Positions 48,835 through 58,071 of a stretch of 64,000 nucleotides of DNA are shown piece after piece. The position numbers and the translations under genes were made by a program. The notes under the pieces are model-generated. The model was not told the origin of the DNA and made no database searches. It saw nothing but the letters and a program-made list of their open reading frames with translations. The DNA lies in the NCBI GenBank assembly GCA_021300155.1, contig JAJTID010000097.1, positions 1 through 64,000 on the forward strand, given 5' to 3'. Positions within the stretch are counted from its first letter, which is position 1. Every line of letters starts with the position of its first letter. This DNA comes from Pirellula sp. (GTDB lineage: Bacteria; Planctomycetota; Planctomycetia; Pirellulales; Pirellulaceae).

Positions 48835-49680
48835 ATGAATACTACTAACTCATTGTTTTGTAGATATCTTTTTGTATCGGTCTGTATAGGGTTCGGAGTC
48901 CTGGTGCCAAACGCGAATGGTCAAGTGACTTCTGCAGCGATTCGAGAGCTAACTGAGTTTGTAGCGAAGAAATTTAGTAAGGAAGTCGCTGAAGAAGGGG
49001 CGGAAATTGTATCGCGCAAGATCGAAACCGTCGTTGCTCAGTTGGGTGACGAAGCGGTGGATGCAATTCGAGCTGTCGGCCCCAAGGCCATTCGATGGAT
49101 TGAAGCTTCTGCAACCGATGGAGCTCAATCCGCTCGACTGATCTCACGATTCGGCGATGAAGCTGCCTGGGTGGTCACCGACCCTGCCAGACGTGCCATC
49201 GCCGCAAAAATGGGTGATGATGCAGCGGCTGCAATGATCAAGCTTGGACAACCAGCAGAGAAGATCCTAGAACTCGGTGGTGAATCCGCAGCGAAAGCAA
49301 CCGCTCAACTGTCCGCCAAAAATGGTCGGCAATTGGCAATGCTGGCGGACGATTCAACAAGCGCTGCTTTAGTGAAGAACGATGCTCTCATGCAGACGAT
49401 TGCAAAGTTCGGTGACAAAGGTATGGAGTTCATCTGGAAGAACAAAGCTAGCCTCGCAGTCGCAGCAACACTGACCGCGTTCTTGGCCAATCCCGAACCC
49501 TTCATCGAGGGAACACAATCCCTCGCTCAAGTAGCAGCCGACGCAGCCGTCGAACCGATTGCACGCGAAATCGCATCCAGTACCAACTGGACCCTAACGA
49601 TCGGATTGCTGGTCTTGGCCCTCTGTGCCTACCTGCTCATCAAGCACTGGATCACTCAACCAAGACGAATCGCAAAGTAG
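48835..49680 (+). CDS. secreted or membrane protein of unknown function, second of a pair
   Basis: This encodes 281 residues. A signal peptide (residues ~1-29, FVSVCIGFGVLVPNANGQ) is followed by about 170 residues of Ala/Glu-rich helices with internal similarity (QLGDEAVDAIRAVGPKAIRWIE, RFGDEAAWVVTDPARRAIAAKMGDDAAAAMI), suggesting short helical repeats. Helices near 200-220 and 255-275 (LTIGLLVLALCAYLLIKHW) are hydrophobic. Not recognised. Frame continues after the TAG stop with another hydrophobic stretch (see findings). Confidence 0.78.
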   Translation: MNTTNSLFCRYLFVSVCIGFGVLVPNANGQVTSAAIRELTEFVAKKFSKEVAEEGAEIVSRKIETVVAQLGDEAVDAIRAVGPKAIRWIEASATDGAQSARLISRFGDEAAWVVTDPARRAIAAKMGDDAAAAMIKLGQPAEKILELGGESAAKATAQLSAKNGRQLAMLADDSTSAALVKNDALMQTIAKFGDKGMEFIWKNKASLAVAATLTAFLANPEPFIEGTQSLAQVAADAAVEPIAREIASSTNWTLTIGLLVLALCAYLLIKHWITQPRRIAK

Positions 49681-49877
49681 ATCCCAGCACTGATAAAGAC
49701 AGCCAAGGTTTACGCAATTGGTTTCATTCTAGGAATGATCTCGCTTCTCGCAACAACTATCGGCAATTCAACTTTTGACGATCGCAGCCAATTAAAAAGC
49801 CCAAAGCAGTCCGATCGTTGTTATCAACTTCTTTGAGCCCGATTAAGAAACTTGTGACAATAAAGTTCCGCAGCGGC

Positions 49878-51443
49878 TTAACTCGTTGTCGAGTCTCCGT
49901 TAGGTGCTCGCAATTTGCTGTGCCGATATCCGTATACAAAGTAGATCGCCAATCCCAATAGAAGCCAAAAGAGAAGTCGCAACCAGTTCTCGCCTGGTAA
50001 TGAGAGCATCAGAAGAAAGCACAAAATGATTCCCATGAGAGGAAACCATGGGGAAAACGGACACTGAAAGGGTCTTACTCGATGCGGGTCCGTTATCCGA
50101 AGTACGAGTACCGAGGTGCAAACGAGCGCGAAAGCGAAAAGGGTCCCGATACTTGTTAGATCAGCCAGAATATTTAATGGAAGCAGACTAGCTGCTGCTG
50201 CCACGACGAAACCTGTCAACATCGTCGATTTGTGGGGTGTTCGAAACTTCGGGTGAATCGCTCCAAAAAAGCTATAGGGCAACAAACCATCTCTTGCCAT
50301 GGCCAAGAAAATGCGAGGCTGCCCCATCATCATGACCAAGAGAACCGAAGTAATACCCGCAATCGCGCCCAACGTTACGACGAACTGTGCGAAGGCGAAC
50401 CCGACTTTTTCAAAAGCACTCGCTACAGGCGCGTTTTTATCGATCTCAGCATAAGGGACCATTCCAGTCAGAACTGCTGAGACAAGTACATAGAGAATTG
50501 TGCATATAACTAGTGAACCGATGATACCAATGGGTAAATCTCTTTTCGGGTTTTTGGCTTCTTCAGCCTGAGTGGATACCGCATCAAACCCGAGATAAGC
50601 GAAGATGACACCTGCCGCACCCGCCATGACTCCCTTTTCGGACCAGTCCGAGATCTGGTATCCAAAAAGAGTGATTCCACCATAACCATAAGGAGCGAAG
50701 TCATTGGTCCAATTTGCGGGATCGACATATCGGAATCCTGCAATAATCACGAAAAGGACAACCGAAACTTTGATCGCCACCATGACGCCGTTTGCAAACG
50801 CGCTCTCCTTAATTCCTCGAACAAGAATCATGGTTACCAACGCTGTGATGAGAATCGCTGGCAGATCAAAGTAAAACCCGGTCGAAAAAAAAGAACCCGC
50901 AGAGACGACAATTTTCTCACCGGACGCAACGGTTTTCTCGACTTGTTCACTTGCTGAATTGAAATCAAAAGGCGCGTCCGAGAATCGATAGAGAAAGCCC
51001 TCTTCAGAAAAGACATTTGCATTCAGTTGCTGCAAGAGTTTCTGAAGATATTTGGACCACCCATGTGCCACGGTTGAAGATGCAACTGCGTATTCAAGCA
51101 CGAGATCCCAACCAATAATCCATGCCATCAACTCTCCCAAGGTTGCGTACGCATAGTTGTACGCGGAGCCAGCAACTGGAGCCATGGATGCAAATTCGGC
51201 ATAGCATAGTGCGGCAAAGACGCAAGCCAGACCGGCGACAACAAACGATAGCATGATTGCTGGTCCAGCCTGGTCAGCTGCGGCTTTACCTACCAGCACA
51301 AAAATGCCCGTCCCAATGATCGCTCCAACTCCAAGCGACGTTAAGGCTAATGGCCCCAAAGATCGCTTCAGCGATTCGCCACGCTCCATTTCGTCAACCA
51401 TGGAGTCTAATGATTTCTTTCGAAAAAGTTGATTGGTTGCCAC
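49878..51443 (-). CDS. APC family amino-acid permease (cationic amino-acid transporter type)
   Basis: This encodes 521 residues with GTG as start at 51443 (LFRKKSLDSM is the conserved family beginning). About 12-13 transmembrane helices are present. Helix 1 has LTSLGVGAIIGTGIFVLVG, then FAALCYAEFASMAPVAGSAYNYAYATLGELMAWIIGWDLVLEYAVA, the YLGFDAVSTQAEEAKNPKRDLPIGIIGSL block, and MGQPRIFLAMARDGLLP. These match CAT-like permeases. Substrate is inferred to be a cationic or neutral amino acid. It is monocistronic and convergent with the preceding pair. Confidence 0.92.
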   Translation of the reverse strand: MATNQLFRKKSLDSMVDEMERGESLKRSLGPLALTSLGVGAIIGTGIFVLVGKAAADQAGPAIMLSFVVAGLACVFAALCYAEFASMAPVAGSAYNYAYATLGELMAWIIGWDLVLEYAVASSTVAHGWSKYLQKLLQQLNANVFSEEGFLYRFSDAPFDFNSASEQVEKTVASGEKIVVSAGSFFSTGFYFDLPAILITALVTMILVRGIKESAFANGVMVAIKVSVVLFVIIAGFRYVDPANWTNDFAPYGYGGITLFGYQISDWSEKGVMAGAAGVIFAYLGFDAVSTQAEEAKNPKRDLPIGIIGSLVICTILYVLVSAVLTGMVPYAEIDKNAPVASAFEKVGFAFAQFVVTLGAIAGITSVLLVMMMGQPRIFLAMARDGLLPYSFFGAIHPKFRTPHKSTMLTGFVVAAAASLLPLNILADLTSIGTLFAFALVCTSVLVLRITDPHRVRPFQCPFSPWFPLMGIILCFLLMLSLPGENWLRLLFWLLLGLAIYFVYGYRHSKLRAPNGDSTTS

Positions 51444-51584
51444 TTCTAACTTATCCCTTTCAGAATTGCTGGAGGATCATGCCGCAAAACAATGCACCAA
51501 TATAATTGGGGCTTCCGCCTTTTGGATCGCCGCTACCAAACAAACAATATAATCTCTCGAAGAGGCAAGAGATCAACGCGACCT

Positions 51585-54521
51585 TCAGGCAGCGCTTTGG
51601 AATTTCGAGCCAGACTTGTCTTTCTTGTCTGTCTGTGATTTTCGTTCGAACCGCTTTCGCACCCTGTATCGAAAGATAAGGATCATCTTACCCATCGCAG
51701 AATGGCGCCCCTGGTGCGGCTCAAACACTTTTCCGAGAGGCCCAGCCAGAATTGCCGGCAACAAGATTAACTCCGCCACAACACCGGCTATCAAAATCGT
51801 CAACATCAGCCATCCAAATCGTTGTGTTGGCGTGAATGTGCTCAACGCGAAAACCGACAAGCCAAGGCCGCTGATGCAAGCCGCTTGCAAAGTCGGAGTT
51901 CCACACTTTGCATAACAGGCTACGATCGCTGTATTTCGATTTCGATAATGATTTAGGTCCCCTCGGAACCAGGAAAGGAAGTGGATGGTGTCGTCGACGG
52001 CTACGCCTAACGCGATACTTGCTGTCATCATGGAACCAATGTCGATCGGAATGCCGAGCCATCCCATCGCACCAAAGATGACTATCACCGGCACGACGTT
52101 CGGGATCATGGCAACCAAGCCAGCTCGGAAACTCCGGGTGACGAAGATCATCAATGGAGTAATAGTCAAGAACGACCACAAGGTGCTTTCCACCAAACTC
52201 GTCAACAACGCCCGTTGTGCCTTGTAGACAATGGGAACCACACCTGTATAAACCGAGTTCACCCATTGCTTGGGAGTCTTTGAATCATCCGACTGTAGAT
52301 CGATCACTCGATCCAGAGTCACTCCCAGTGTTCCAACTTCACCATTGGAAAAGCTTCCTGTCATCACAACGGCGTCGACATCGTTTAGCTTCTGCATCTG
52401 AACGAGAGGAATGGAAGATGGAGAAGCCTCGAGTCTCGAAACCTTTACACGAGATTTCGCCAACAAGTTTACGAGTTCGTCGGATCGAAGTTTCGATTTG
52501 GTCGCTTCTTCTTCAGAAAGCCCACGAATCATTGGATCCCATAGAACAATCTCTTTCCCAACCATCTTGGCTTCGCCGGTCCAAACTGCTACCTGACGAA
52601 GGATTCGAACTCGATCGTGCTGTGCCTGAATAATTGGGAACAACGCATCCTTTAGTTCGGTGACGAATTGTCCGTAATCCACGCCCTGGAATGCAGCAAC
52701 TCGGAGGCTGATTCTCCATAACTCGCTACCCGTTTGATCATCCGTACGCAGGAAGCCAGACTTCATGAATTCCTCCCGATTGCTTTCGAGAGTCTTGTTG
52801 TATGTTCTTCGCGTCAAATAGGTCTGCGTGCTTGTACCGCTCGAAGGCAAACTGGAGGCGAACGTAGCAGCAGACATGCTGCGCCCCACAATTTTGGTTC
52901 CCTCTTCGCCGAACTTTTGCTTGATCACATCTTGGATGCGGACAACAGTCTCCATCCGCTCCAAGAAACTCAAACGCGTCAAATCGTCGTTGATGGCTTC
53001 TTCTGTTTTGGTTGCCTCAGCCGATTTCGCTTCGTTGGTTTTGGCTTCTGTTTTGGCTATGCTGTCTGGGTCAAACTCGACAACAATCTCCAGAGGAACC
53101 AGCATCCCTAGCTTTTCTTCTAGCCAACGATAGTCTTGAAGGATCTTCGCTTGAGAATCGAACAACTCCAATAGATCAATGCTTGTTTTGGTCTTGCTAA
53201 GCCCGAAACCGATGAAGCCCACCAAAAACACCGTTCCCAACGATACGCCGAAGTGGTTCCGAACGATGAAGCTCGCAACCGTCGCCCAAAATCGCTCCCC
53301 TGTCGAGGGCGTATTTGAAGGAGTCTTCATAGACTCAACCGGCTTTTCGTTATCCCATCGCCTAGCATAACGGATCACATGCAACGCTGCTGGAAGGATC
53401 AAAAACAGAATAACATTCAGAATGATGACGCCGGTTGCAGAATACAGTCCAAACTTTCGGATCGGAACCAACTCGCTCGCACAAAGCGAGATCAGACCGA
53501 TGGCTGTTGTCACGGAGCAAAGAATCGCGGGCTTTAGTGCATGAATCACCGCACGCTCGGTAGCACCATGCAATCCTCCCTCGCGAACGGCATCCTTGTA
53601 ATAGTTGATAAAGTGGACGGCCCCTGAAATGGCAAGCACATAGACCAGCGATGGCATCGACAAAACAATTGCATCAACCGTTTCACCGGTCGCCCAAATC
53701 ATCGCTAGCGACGCTGCAGCACTCGTAACGGCACAACTGAAGACGATCCACGTTAGAACAATGCTTCGCAGCGACCACCAAGCCAGAACCAGCCCTAGCA
53801 GGCCGGAGAATCCAGCCAGTCGGATAAGGGTCTTCTCACCTTCCTCGTCGATGGAAATGTTGTCCACTGGTGGACCACCCATGTGCAGATCTGCGTCGTC
53901 TATCCCAGCTTTCGCAATCAACCGTCGCAAAACACCGGGCGGCACGTTCGGTCGAAAAATGCGCATCTGGCCATGACCTAGAATCGGCTTCAGTTTTGCT
54001 GTCGTGGCCGGATCCAACGATACGATTACGCAAGTCTGCCGTCCATCCGGTCCTATCACTGATCCCTTCAGTCTCTCAATCGCCTCTGTATAGGAAAGCG
54101 GGTGCTGTCCGGTTGTTAACTGAGAAATTAGTGAACGAGCAGAAGTCGCTCCCTTGAAATACTTTTTGGCTTCGACCGCGTCCTGGTCCGACGGGTCAGC
54201 AACTGTGGGAGCCACTAAGTCCAAAAGCTTCGCAATGCGAGGGTCATCCCCCGAGGGATCACCATCCGCAGCATCGCTTAGTTGGCAACCGTCCCAGCTG
54301 ATGAGAACAAATTGGTCAGACGGAAAGTTCTTCCGAAACCACGAAAGCTCGTTGGTTTCTGTATATCCCTTGGGAAGCCAATCCTCAACCTTATTCACAT
54401 TGCTCTGGACCGCATTTCCAGCACCAATAAAGGCAAATGGAATACAACAGAAGCAGGCGATGAGAATGAACCACCCGAATCGATCGTAGAAGGTTTTCTT
54501 ACCCGACTTGCTGTGCCGCAC
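51585..54521 (-). CDS. MMPL/RND superfamily membrane transporter
   Basis: This encodes 978 residues with a GTG start at 54521, preceded by GAGGGG. There are about twelve helices in two sets: one at residue ~15 (FGWFILIACFCCIPFAFIG), five after ~225 (LAGFSGLLGLVLAWWSL, AVHFINYYKDAVREGG), one near 415 and five near the end (SLVESTLWSFLTITPLMIFVT, VALGVAVDDTIHFLSWF). Large exported loops lie at ~35-220 and ~450-780. It has the HAE3/MMPL layout, proton-driven lipid or sterol-type export. Substrate unknown. Confidence 0.88.
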   Translation of the reverse strand: MRHSKSGKKTFYDRFGWFILIACFCCIPFAFIGAGNAVQSNVNKVEDWLPKGYTETNELSWFRKNFPSDQFVLISWDGCQLSDAADGDPSGDDPRIAKLLDLVAPTVADPSDQDAVEAKKYFKGATSARSLISQLTTGQHPLSYTEAIERLKGSVIGPDGRQTCVIVSLDPATTAKLKPILGHGQMRIFRPNVPPGVLRRLIAKAGIDDADLHMGGPPVDNISIDEEGEKTLIRLAGFSGLLGLVLAWWSLRSIVLTWIVFSCAVTSAAASLAMIWATGETVDAIVLSMPSLVYVLAISGAVHFINYYKDAVREGGLHGATERAVIHALKPAILCSVTTAIGLISLCASELVPIRKFGLYSATGVIILNVILFLILPAALHVIRYARRWDNEKPVESMKTPSNTPSTGERFWATVASFIVRNHFGVSLGTVFLVGFIGFGLSKTKTSIDLLELFDSQAKILQDYRWLEEKLGMLVPLEIVVEFDPDSIAKTEAKTNEAKSAEATKTEEAINDDLTRLSFLERMETVVRIQDVIKQKFGEEGTKIVGRSMSAATFASSLPSSGTSTQTYLTRRTYNKTLESNREEFMKSGFLRTDDQTGSELWRISLRVAAFQGVDYGQFVTELKDALFPIIQAQHDRVRILRQVAVWTGEAKMVGKEIVLWDPMIRGLSEEEATKSKLRSDELVNLLAKSRVKVSRLEASPSSIPLVQMQKLNDVDAVVMTGSFSNGEVGTLGVTLDRVIDLQSDDSKTPKQWVNSVYTGVVPIVYKAQRALLTSLVESTLWSFLTITPLMIFVTRSFRAGLVAMIPNVVPVIVIFGAMGWLGIPIDIGSMMTASIALGVAVDDTIHFLSWFRGDLNHYRNRNTAIVACYAKCGTPTLQAACISGLGLSVFALSTFTPTQRFGWLMLTILIAGVVAELILLPAILAGPLGKVFEPHQGRHSAMGKMILIFRYRVRKRFERKSQTDKKDKSGSKFQSAA

Positions 54522-54948
54522 TAAATTCCCCTCGATTGGAATAGGCCAGAAAATACTTGGTCTGGCGTTGCCATCCTCCCTGACGGCGTCTGTAGTGTAC
54601 TAAGTTCCTGGCTCGTCCAAAAGTTCGAAAAGGCTGGCATTGCCACATTCCTTCTCGACATTCACTCTGGGAGGTTTGGGCAGTTTTTCATTGTGTAGAG
54701 ATATGCCTGCTCTCAAATGCCATGTCAAGAACCCTATCGACTGAGCCAGCCTGCCGGATTCGCTATAAATCTGTTTCATTTCCATGATTTCTGTGTGAAT
54801 CAGGCACAGTCAGCTGTTTTCACAGCAATCGGTGCGAAAATTCTCTCAAAATCAGTAAAGTCGTTGTTGAGATCACTTCTCAATTGCGCCGAGATTAGCT
54901 ATAGTTCGGGTAAGTGGTTGGAAACCCTGTTCACCTAGCGACCTCTCT
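54522..54948. promoter_or_regulatory. divergent region before feoA, with an inverted repeat
   Basis: It separates the RND gene from the iron operon. TTGAGA (54867-54872) and TCTCAA (54878-54883) form a 17-base inverted repeat about 65 bases before feoA, possibly an operator. TATAGT at 54900-54905 could be a -10 box, but no well-spaced -35 was found. A 61-codon frame at 54600-54785 on the minus strand lacks support. Confidence 0.35.
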
Positions 54949-55188
54949 ATGTCAGCAAACCCAGTACCTCTCGATTTGCTTCACCCAGAAGACCAAGGGG
55001 TGATTGTGGATATGTGCGGGGATCCTTGCCATCTCAAAAGATTGCAAGAGATCGGTGTACAAGTTGGTTGCAACATCCGTATGGTTTGCCCAGGCACCCC
55101 CTGCATGATTTGCGTTGAGGGACGCCGCCTTAGTCTCAGGCTAGACGAACAAGCAGAAATTTTTGTCTCCCCCGCAGGTAATGAATAG
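54949..55188 (+). CDS. feoA: FeoA-type ferrous iron transport accessory protein (first copy)
   Basis: This encodes 79 residues, a single SH3-like FeoA domain: DQGVIVDMCGDPCHLKRLQEIGVQVGCNIRMVCPGTPCMICVEGRRLSLRLDEQAEIFV. Five cysteines are present, which is more than usual. FeoA helps FeoB take up Fe(II). The stop overlaps the start of the second copy by eight bases (ATG 55181). Confidence 0.88.
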   Translation: MSANPVPLDLLHPEDQGVIVDMCGDPCHLKRLQEIGVQVGCNIRMVCPGTPCMICVEGRRLSLRLDEQAEIFVSPAGNE

Positions 55189-55429
55189 TCGAGGCAATCC
55201 GTTGACTCTTTCTGAGTTGTCGCCCGGACAATCGGCTATTGTCGACGAAGTAGTCGGTGATGACTCTCTGGCTAGCAGGTTGATGGAGATGGGAATCTTG
55301 GACGGAGAACCGATCGAAGTCATCGGCCGTGCACCGATGGGCGATCCCACCGAATATGCCCTAAGAGGATACCGAATCAGTCTGCGTCGAAACGAGTCGG
55401 ACCGCGTGCTTGTAAGCTTGTTGCCATGA
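55181..55429 (+). CDS. feoA: FeoA-type ferrous iron transport accessory protein (second copy)
   Basis: This encodes 82 residues from ATG 55181, preceded by AGGT; the ORF track start at 55163 is a TTG inside the first gene. It has a single FeoA domain: LSELSPGQSAIVDEVVGDDSLASRLMEMGILDGEPIEVIGRAPMGDPTEYALRGYRISLRRNES. It shares the fold with the first copy but little sequence. It overlaps feoB by four bases (ATGA). Confidence 0.9.
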   Translation: MNSRGNPLTLSELSPGQSAIVDEVVGDDSLASRLMEMGILDGEPIEVIGRAPMGDPTEYALRGYRISLRRNESDRVLVSLLP

Positions 55430-57648
55430 GTGCCCGTCACGTTGGGTCTAATGAATCGTCGGTGGCTCTCATCGGAAACCCCAACACGGGGAAGAGCAGC
55501 CTCTTCAATGCACTTTGTGGAACGTCCGCTCGAGTCGGAAACTATCCTGGCGTTACCGTTGAGCAAAAAGTTGGGAAGCTTGTTGGTTCCGAACAGCCCA
55601 TCGAGATCATTGACCTTCCTGGTACTTATTCTCTTGCGGCTCGTTCCGCAGATGAAGCCGTAACCATCGATGTATTGTGCGGCGCGCAGCAAGGTGTTAC
55701 TCGGCCCAATGCAATCGTCGTGATCGTAGACGCGACAAACCTGGAACGTAACCTATACCTTCTCAGTCAAATCATCGAGCTCGAGCTTCCTGTGTTGGTC
55801 GTCTTCAACATGTGGGATCGTGTCCAAGAAGAGGGGCACAAGATCGATATTTCTGCACTATCGACTCGGATCGGGCTTCCGATCGTGTGCACATCCGCCA
55901 GCAAGCGTGAGGGAATCGATCAAGTTCGGCAAGCCATCATCGCAATGACCACGGGTGGAATCAAAGCACTGGCTAGCGACAAGACAGCCCGAAGCTCATT
56001 TCCGACTGCTTTTCTAAACGAGTCAGAATCCCTCGCCGCCTTACTTAAAACCAAAGGAATCGAAACACCTCGCATTGAAGTCGATCGCATGTTGATCGAC
56101 AAGGACGGGCATTTTCAAACGATAGCGGCCAAGGCCGGCGGTCCTGAAATCGTGCAGGAGATAGAGCAAGCTCGAACGCGATTAGAGTCTTCTGGTTGCA
56201 AAATCCCTCTCTTCGAAACCAAACATCGCTATGGATGGGTGAGGCAGCAGATCTCCGGGCTCGTCGAGCGACCGCCTGCCAACCGCGTCAATTCGAGCGA
56301 TAAGATCGACCGATGGCTCACGCATCGATGGATCGGAATGGCCTTCTTTGTATTGCTCATGTTCCTTATTTTTCAATCGATCACGTTGATCGCGAAATGG
56401 CCGATGGGCTGGATCGAGTTTTCGCAAGGCTGGACGCAGGGGATCATTGAACAATGGATTGCACCTGGGGCGCTGCGAAGCCTGTTAAGCGACGGAGTGA
56501 TCGCTGGTATTGGTTCCGTCCTGATCTTTTTGCCACAAATCGCCATCCTCTTTTTGTTCATTGCCATCCTGGAAGATTGCGGCTACATGTCTAGGGCTGC
56601 GTTCGTCGTCGACAAAATGATGTCGACGATCGGTCTGAGCGGTAGGTCCTTCTTGCCATTGATGTCCTCCTTTGCATGTGCCGTACCAGGCATTATGGCA
56701 ACGCGAACGATTGAGAGTGTGAAGGATCGAATGGTCACCATCCTGATCGCTCCATTGATGAGCTGTTCCGCACGATTGCCTGTCTACATTCTTTTGGTAT
56801 CTGCATTTGTCCCGGACACAACTTACCTCGGAGGATGGCTATCCCTTCAGGGGGCTGTTCTTTTCGCCATGCATTGCGTCGGCGCATTGGTAGCTATTCC
56901 TACCGCATGGTTTTTGCGTAAGTTCTTTTTTCCGGGTGCGGCTTCGACATTCTTGATGGAACTGCATAGCTACAAATGGCCATCATGGTTCGTGCTATTC
57001 CAACGCGTTCGAGAACGGGTGGTCGCGTTCGTATCGCGAGCTGGCACATTGATATTTTGTACTTCGATCTTGGTATGGGCGGCGGGGTATTTTCCAGGCG
57101 ACCATCAGGCACTAGAACAGGCACAATCCAAGTTAGAATCTTTGACAGCATCTGGAGATGCGGCTGATACACAAGCCATCGACGGAGCGACTGCCTCCAT
57201 CAACGCAGCCAGGCAAAAGCTCATTGATGAGAGCTTCCTCGGAATGGCGGGAAAGACGATCGAGCCTCTGGTCAAGCCGTTGGGATGGGATTGGAAGATC
57301 GGAGTTGCTGCCATTGCCTCGTTTCCTGCTCGCGAAGTCATCATCGCGACACTTGGAACAATTTACTCTTTGGGATCCGAAGAAGATGAAAGTAGCGATA
57401 GCCTGAAAGATCAAATGAAGGCAGAGCGTTGGCCCGATGGACGGCCGGTTTACTCGTTGGCCACGGCCCTTTCCATCATGGTCTTTTTTGCCCTTTGTGC
57501 TCAATGCTCTGCGACCTTGATGACCATCAAACGCGAGACCAACTCTTGGAGGTGGCCGCTCTTTTCTTTTGTCTATATGACAGCACTGGCGTATATTGGT
57601 GCGTGGCTAACCTTTACAATCGCCACATGGTTAGGGATGGGAAGCTAA
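55426..57648 (+). CDS. feoB: ferrous iron transporter FeoB
   Basis: This encodes 740 residues. A GTPase domain has G1 GNPNTGKSS near residue 17, G2 PGVTVEQK, G3 DLPGTYS, G4 NMWD and G5 TSASK. A helical spacer (~180-290) follows, then about eight transmembrane helices with GYMSRAAFVVDKMMSTIGLSGRSFLPLMSSFACAVPGIMATRT, the metal-site segment. ASFPAREVIIATLGTIYSLG is typical of the C-terminal half. It imports Fe(II) across the inner membrane. The stop overlaps the next gene by one base. Confidence 0.96.
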   Translation: MSARHVGSNESSVALIGNPNTGKSSLFNALCGTSARVGNYPGVTVEQKVGKLVGSEQPIEIIDLPGTYSLAARSADEAVTIDVLCGAQQGVTRPNAIVVIVDATNLERNLYLLSQIIELELPVLVVFNMWDRVQEEGHKIDISALSTRIGLPIVCTSASKREGIDQVRQAIIAMTTGGIKALASDKTARSSFPTAFLNESESLAALLKTKGIETPRIEVDRMLIDKDGHFQTIAAKAGGPEIVQEIEQARTRLESSGCKIPLFETKHRYGWVRQQISGLVERPPANRVNSSDKIDRWLTHRWIGMAFFVLLMFLIFQSITLIAKWPMGWIEFSQGWTQGIIEQWIAPGALRSLLSDGVIAGIGSVLIFLPQIAILFLFIAILEDCGYMSRAAFVVDKMMSTIGLSGRSFLPLMSSFACAVPGIMATRTIESVKDRMVTILIAPLMSCSARLPVYILLVSAFVPDTTYLGGWLSLQGAVLFAMHCVGALVAIPTAWFLRKFFFPGAASTFLMELHSYKWPSWFVLFQRVRERVVAFVSRAGTLIFCTSILVWAAGYFPGDHQALEQAQSKLESLTASGDAADTQAIDGATASINAARQKLIDESFLGMAGKTIEPLVKPLGWDWKIGVAAIASFPAREVIIATLGTIYSLGSEEDESSDSLKDQMKAERWPDGRPVYSLATALSIMVFFALCAQCSATLMTIKRETNSWRWPLFSFVYMTALAYIGAWLTFTIATWLGMGS

Positions 57649-57848
57649 TGGACGCACAAACAGTTATTGCATTGTTGATTGTTTTCCTATCGGCAATCGT
57701 AGTTGCTTCGCGGATGAAGGAATCGTTATCGGGCTGGTTCAGAAGCGATTCCGCGAAGTCCTCCTGTGGTAGCTGCACAGGTTGCGCCACAAAGAATAGT
57801 GATGCTCTGGTTCAGATTCAACCCTTCGTTCGCCACTCGCAAAAATGA
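57648..57848 (+). CDS. FeoB-associated Cys-rich membrane protein
   Basis: This encodes 66 residues; it appears in the ORF track only as the tail of a longer out-of-frame ORF. ATG 57648 shares its A with the feoB stop (TAATG). One transmembrane helix (TVIALLIVFLSAIVVASRM) is followed by a cytoplasmic tail with SSCGSCTGCATKN. This layout matches the small proteins encoded right after feoB, thought to aid iron handling. Confidence 0.85.
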   Translation: MDAQTVIALLIVFLSAIVVASRMKESLSGWFRSDSAKSSCGSCTGCATKNSDALVQIQPFVRHSQK

Positions 57849-57928
57849 GACCGGCACTTTGGGGCAGATTTTCCATGTGGCAACCGATGTGTCTCGTTCG
57901 GCAGATTCGACAAAAATCAAAGTAGGCT

Positions 57929-58042
57929 GGGACAATCGTCCCGGCCGTCAATAACTCCTTGGAAAATCCATCCGCTCGGGACAATGGTCCCGAGCTACGG
58001 TCAACATCCGCTCGGGACAATGGTCCCAAGCTACAGTCAAGA
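57929..58042. repeat. tandem GGGAC hairpin repeat, two 36-base copies plus one diverged
   Basis: Two direct copies of a 36-base unit (57971-58006 and 58007-58042) differ at three positions. Each contains CTCGGGAC-AATG-GTCCC(G/A)AG, a palindromic hairpin. A third hairpin, GGGAC-AATC-GTCCC, lies at 57929-57942. It sits between the convergent Feo and lipoprotein genes. Confidence 0.85.
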
Positions 58043-58071
58043 CGTGCCTTTTGTCGGCGGTGTCTCGTTAG

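Noticed and set aside
54600-54785. 61-codon minus-strand ORF upstream of feoA
   Set aside because: Composition and lack of any motif suggest chance in a promoter region.
57971-58042. Possible CRISPR array from two 36-base repeats
   Set aside because: The copies are directly adjacent with no spacers, differ from each other, and no cas gene is present.
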